A DNA stretch of 24,022 bases from positions 1 to 24,022 of IMG/VR virus record IMGVR_UViG_3300025626_000127, one strand, 5' to 3'. The notes under the pieces were generated by a model. That model searched no databases. It worked only from the letters and a program-made list of their open reading frames with translations, and was not told the origin of the DNA. This DNA comes from a virus. Every line of letters begins with the position of its first letter. Position 1 is the first letter of the stretch. Shown here in pieces: positions 20,120 to 24,022 of this stretch. Both the position numbers and the translations under genes were made by a program.

Positions 20120-22340
20120 GCAAATGCTATACACAACAACTACAGATCATTTAGATCTTAAGCACGTTAAAAAGACTAATAAAGCTAAAGCTTTTAAATA
20201 TGGTTATAACGAAGATATTGATTGTGTTGTTATAAGTAAAACCGGTGTTATAGGTGAAATATATGAAGTTCAAGGATTACGAATTGCATTACCTCAAGCA
20301 CCAGATAAAATTGCTGGTCAAGAATTAAATAAAGAAGAACAGGTGTTCATAAAAACACCAAAGCCTTCTTCGCTAAATAAAATTAAAACAATATATGATT
20401 TTAAAATACTTCCAGACGATTTTAAAGAACAGTACTACGATTATATCGATAATGAGTTTAGTCGTAGGTCTGATGGTTATTGGTTCATGTGCAACGGGGA
20501 CCCGTGTTACATTACAGGGTCACACTATGTCTACCTCAATTGGACAAAAATTGACGTGGGATCACCGGACTTTAGGCAGGCAAACAAGATATTCTACTAT
20601 TTCTGGGAGGCGTGCAAAGCTGATCCAAGAAGTTATGGAATGTGCTACCTCAAGAACAGACGGTCTGGTTTTTCCTTCATGGGAAGCTCAGAGGTTGTTA
20701 ATCAAGCTACAGTATCAAGGGATTCCAGATTCGGAATTTTATCTAAATCTGGATCAGATGCAAAGAAGATGTTCACAGATAAAGTTGTACCAATATCAGC
20801 AAATTATCCGTTTTTCTTTAAGCCGATACAGGATGGAATGGAAAGACCCAAAACTGAGTTATCGTACAAAACACCGTCGCGGAGGCTCACCAGGAGTACC
20901 ATTAACGAAGCCTCAACAGAAACCCAAAAAGGATTGGACACGACGATCGATTGGAAAAATACAGGGGACAACTCGTACGATGGGGAGAAACTCAGATTAC
21001 TTGTTCACGACGAATCGGGAAAATGGGAGAAGCCGGACAATATACTCAACAACTGGAGGGTCACAAAAACGTGCCTCAGGCTTGGAGCAAAGGTAGTTGG
21101 TAAGTGCATGATGGGTTCTACATCTAATGCTTTAGATAAAGGCGGAGAGAACTTTAAAAAATTATACTATGACTCAAACGTTACGAAGCGAAATCGCAAT
21201 GGGCAGACTGCTAGTGGACTATACGCTTTGTTCATACCTATGGAATGGAATTACGAAGGATTCATTGACAAATATGGATACCCTGTGTTTGATACTCCAG
21301 AAAGCCCGGTTGAGGGAGTCGACGGAGAACTTATCAGCTATGGAGTTATCGAGCATTGGGAGAATGAAGCAGATGGGCTTAAAGGAAACAATGATGGACT
21401 TAATGAATTTTATAGACAGTTCCCAAGATATGAAAAGCACGCATTTAGAGATGAAATAGAAAAGTCTTTATTCAATCTAAATAAAATATATGAACAAATA
21501 GATTTCAATGAAGAAATGGTTATGCAGGGTTATGTAACTCGAGGATCATTTAGTTGGAAGAACGGAGTGAAAGATTCTGAAGTAGAATTTCACCCAAATA
21601 AAACCGGTAGATTTAAGTTATCTTGGATACCACCGGTTAGTATGCAAAACAATATAATTGTTAAGAACGGAATTAAATATCCAGGTAATCAAGACTTAGG
21701 AGCTTTTGGCTGTGATAGTTATGATATATCCGGAACAACTGATGGTAGTGGTTCAAATGGTGCTTTACACGGATTAACAACATTTAATATGTTATCTGAA
21801 GTTCCATCTAGTCAATTCTTTTTAGAATATGTAGCTAGACCACAAACTGCAGAAATATTTTTTGAAGATGTTCTTATGGCAATGATATTTTATGGAATGC
21901 CAATACTAGCGGAAAACAATAAACCTAGATTATTATATCATATTAAAAGAAGAGGCTACAGAGGTTATTCAATGAATAGACCTGATAAGTCTCGTAATAA
22001 ACTTTCTGTAACAGAAAAAGAATTAGGTGGTATACCTAACTCCTCAGAAGACATAAGACAAGCTCATGCAGCTGCAATTGAAAGTTATATTGAAAACCAT
22101 GTTGGCATCAAAGAAGATGGCGTTTGTGGTAGAATGTACTTTCAAAGAACGCTTGAAGACTGGTCAAAGTTTGATATTAATAAGAGAACTAAGTTTGATG
22201 CGTCTATAAGTTCTGGACTAGCTATTATGGCTTGTCAAAGACATTTATACGCATCCAAAAGTACACGCGAAATTAAAAAAATAGATTTTGGGTTTTCAAA
22301 GTACAACAACGCAGGATCAAACAGTAAAATAATACAATAG
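20112..22340 (+). CDS. terL: Terminase large subunit
   Basis: 742 residues from the ATG at 20112; GTG 20094 or TTG 20091 are alternatives but begin in a stretch that is coding in the preceding gene. TerL pumps DNA into the prohead and cuts it. Around 181-192 KNRRSGFSFMGS fits the Walker A region. LRLLVHDESGKW gives a Walker B with Asp300-Glu301. KCMMGSTSNAL resembles the coupling motif. The nuclease half shows GCDSYDISG (about 534-542), EIFFED (about 581-586) and KFDASISSGLAIM (about 694-706), with acidic residues in the order expected for the RNase-H-like site. The middle third is richer in G+C than the rest. It is followed after 3 bases by the portal gene. Confidence 0.92.
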   Translation: MYKQMLYTTTTDHLDLKHVKKTNKAKAFKYGYNEDIDCVVISKTGVIGEIYEVQGLRIALPQAPDKIAGQELNKEEQVFIKTPKPSSLNKIKTIYDFKILPDDFKEQYYDYIDNEFSRRSDGYWFMCNGDPCYITGSHYVYLNWTKIDVGSPDFRQANKIFYYFWEACKADPRSYGMCYLKNRRSGFSFMGSSEVVNQATVSRDSRFGILSKSGSDAKKMFTDKVVPISANYPFFFKPIQDGMERPKTELSYKTPSRRLTRSTINEASTETQKGLDTTIDWKNTGDNSYDGEKLRLLVHDESGKWEKPDNILNNWRVTKTCLRLGAKVVGKCMMGSTSNALDKGGENFKKLYYDSNVTKRNRNGQTASGLYALFIPMEWNYEGFIDKYGYPVFDTPESPVEGVDGELISYGVIEHWENEADGLKGNNDGLNEFYRQFPRYEKHAFRDEIEKSLFNLNKIYEQIDFNEEMVMQGYVTRGSFSWKNGVKDSEVEFHPNKTGRFKLSWIPPVSMQNNIIVKNGIKYPGNQDLGAFGCDSYDISGTTDGSGSNGALHGLTTFNMLSEVPSSQFFLEYVARPQTAEIFFEDVLMAMIFYGMPILAENNKPRLLYHIKRRGYRGYSMNRPDKSRNKLSVTEKELGGIPNSSEDIRQAHAAAIESYIENHVGIKEDGVCGRMYFQRTLEDWSKFDINKRTKFDASISSGLAIMACQRHLYASKSTREIKKIDFGFSKYNNAGSNSKIIQ

Positions 22341-22343
22341 AAA

Positions 22344-24022
22344 ATGGCAGAAGCTACAGGACAAGTTACCCAATTTCCCAGCCAATCGGTTGACGACGCT
22401 ACGAAGAGTAGCAAATCATACGGAATGGAAGTGGCACGAGGTATCCAAAACGAATGGTTTAGAAAAAACTCTGGATCGGGTAGGTTCACTCAGAATCAAC
22501 GTGATTTTCACAAGTTAAGATTATATGCAAGAGGTGAGCAATCAACTCAAAAATATAAGGATGAGTTTTCAATTAACGGAGATTTGTCATACCTTAATTT
22601 AGACTGGAAACCAGTTCCAATTATACCTAAGTTTGTAGATATAGTTGTAAACGGAATGCAAGATAGGCTATTTAAAATAAAAGCTTTTGCTCAAGACCCT
22701 ACTTCTACTAAAGAAAGAACAAGTTTTGTTGAAGCAATGCTTGAAGATATGAACACCCAAGAGTTAATTGAGCAAATAGATGAAAAGCTCGGTGTTAATG
22801 TTAGAAATTTTAAGAAAAGCGATTTACCTAGCAATACAGAGGAGTTAGAACTCCATATGCAAATAGGATATAAGCAGTCTATAGAAATTGCTCATGAGCA
22901 AGCTATTGACAACGTCTTTAAGCATAACGATTATCCTGAGCTTAAAAAGAGATTAGATTACGATCAAACTGTTTTAGGAATAGCAGCAGCTAAACATTCT
23001 TTTAATAATACAGATGGTATAAAATTAGATTACGTTGATCCAGCTAATTTAGTTTATTCTTATACTGACGATCCTAACTTTGAAGATGTTTATTATTTTG
23101 GAGAAGTTAAACAGATTAAAAGCAATGAGCTTAAAAAACAATTTCCAGGATTATCTGAAGAAGAGTTTGAAGATGCGGTAAAAAAATCAAGTAATTATAA
23201 TAATTACGATTATACTACTAATGATAGTGCTGATAGCTCAGACTCTAACACATTAACTGTATTATATTTTAATTGGAAAACTTGGGAAAAAAGTGTTTAT
23301 AAAATAAAAGAAACATCTACCGGAGCAAAAAAAGCTATTAAAAAAGATGATACATTTGATCCTCCAAAAGATCAAAGAGCTAGATTTGAAAAAGTTGCTC
23401 AATCTCGAGAAGTAGTATATGAAGGAGTTATGGTTCTTGGTGCTAATAAACTATTAAAATGGGAAAAAGCATCTAATATGGTTCGTCCAGATTCTAACTT
23501 TAATAAAGTTATGATGAACTATTCAGTAAGCGCTCCTAGACTATATAAAGGTAAGATAGAAAGTTTAGTTAGTAGAATGGTAACATATGCTGATTTAATA
23601 CAGCTTACACATTTAAAGTTACAACAAACAATTCAAAGAATGACACCATCAGGTGTTTATTTAGACGCTGATGGTTTAGCTGAAATTGATCTAGGTAATG
23701 GAACTAACTATAACCCACAAGAAGCGCTTAATATGTACTTCCAAACGGGTTCTGTTATAGGTAGATCTATGACTGTTGATGGCGATATGAACCCTGGAAA
23801 AGTTCCTATTCAAGAACTGCCTGGCGGTGGTGGTCAACAAACGCAATTACTAATACAAGCATATAATTATTATTTACAAATGATGCGTGATGTTACAGGG
23901 CTTAATGAAGCTCGTGACGGAAGTGATCCAGATCCATACGCTTTAGTAGGTGTTCAAAAACTAGCAGCGGCTAATTCTAATACAGCAACAAGACATATAT
24001 TACATAGTTCTTTATATATAAC
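22344..24022 (+). CDS. Portal protein (cut off at the right edge)
   Basis: Starts at ATG 22344 and stays open through the last base: 559 complete codons plus two bases. The N-terminus MAEATGQVTQFPSQSVDDA is followed by a helical QRDFHKLRLYARGEQ stretch, then WKPVPIIPKFVDIVVNGMQ, YDQTVLGIAAAKHSF, GIKLDYVDPANLVYSYTDD, and later ALNMYFQTGSVIGRSM and MMRDVTGLNEARDGS. The DYVDP--LVYS and DVTGLNEAR motifs, the position immediately after TerL, and the size all fit a portal (the dodecameric ring at the capsid vertex that docks the terminase). I recognise similar proteins in uncultured Bacteroidota phages. No frameshift is seen. Only its end is missing. Confidence 0.85.
   Translation, partial: MAEATGQVTQFPSQSVDDATKSSKSYGMEVARGIQNEWFRKNSGSGRFTQNQRDFHKLRLYARGEQSTQKYKDEFSINGDLSYLNLDWKPVPIIPKFVDIVVNGMQDRLFKIKAFAQDPTSTKERTSFVEAMLEDMNTQELIEQIDEKLGVNVRNFKKSDLPSNTEELELHMQIGYKQSIEIAHEQAIDNVFKHNDYPELKKRLDYDQTVLGIAAAKHSFNNTDGIKLDYVDPANLVYSYTDDPNFEDVYYFGEVKQIKSNELKKQFPGLSEEEFEDAVKKSSNYNNYDYTTNDSADSSDSNTLTVLYFNWKTWEKSVYKIKETSTGAKKAIKKDDTFDPPKDQRARFEKVAQSREVVYEGVMVLGANKLLKWEKASNMVRPDSNFNKVMMNYSVSAPRLYKGKIESLVSRMVTYADLIQLTHLKLQQTIQRMTPSGVYLDADGLAEIDLGNGTNYNPQEALNMYFQTGSVIGRSMTVDGDMNPGKVPIQELPGGGGQQTQLLIQAYNYYLQMMRDVTGLNEARDGSDPDPYALVGVQKLAAANSNTATRHILHSSLYI

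Noticed and set aside
20395-21096. A 233-codon open frame on the + strand inside the terminase gene
   Set aside because: It lies out of phase within the conserved ATPase region, has an unnatural composition (many Arg, Ser, Thr, Gln in clusters), no sensible start context, and is explained by the higher GC of that part of TerL.

Overview
The window is a stretch of a tailed double-stranded DNA phage genome. It probably infects a marine member of the Bacteroidota. The tailed-phage assignment rests on a large terminase and a portal gene side by side at the right end, a holin/endolysin cassette, and about 11 kb of tail-fibre and receptor-binding genes. The host assignment is inference: the DNA is AT-rich, nearly every start codon follows an A/T-rich leader with no Shine-Dalgarno sequence (typical of Bacteroidota), and many proteins resemble families I know from marine metagenomic phages and T4-like cyanophages.

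Layout. A truncated leftward gene (1-204) faces a 510-base AT-rich non-coding divide (205-714). From 715 to the right edge every gene is on the + strand, packed with gaps of 0-45 bases or stop/start overlaps such as TAATG and ATGA, so this looks like one long late transcription unit. Its order is: a secreted beta-barrel-like protein (715); a membrane/coiled-coil protein (1159); a basic micro-protein (1447); a holin-like protein (1585); a first fibre block with a glycine-rich adhesin (2003-3658); six very small, mostly Lys/Arg-rich proteins (3663-4973); a phage chaperonin pair, GroEL then GroES (5003-6845); a winged-helix-like protein (6845); a second, large fibre block (7295-18153) with two giant fibre proteins of 1427 and 1332 residues and six small companions; a lysis cassette (18153-19076: GTA-type 3TM holin, small membrane protein, M15 peptidase); two small conserved-looking genes, one of which seems to carry two further GroES-like domains (19306); and the packaging genes (TerS candidate, TerL, portal).

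How they fit together. The terminase and portal package DNA. The fibre blocks supply a modular host-recognition apparatus with several paralogous beta domains. The holin and M15 peptidase release the virions. The encoded chaperonin pair probably folds a difficult phage protein. Points worth following are the chaperonin cassette with its unusual apical sequence, the extra two-domain Cpn10-like gene beside the terminase, the cluster of tiny basic proteins, and the heavy internal duplication in the fibres. I see no integrase, tRNA, CRISPR array, insertion sequence or reverse transcriptase in the window.
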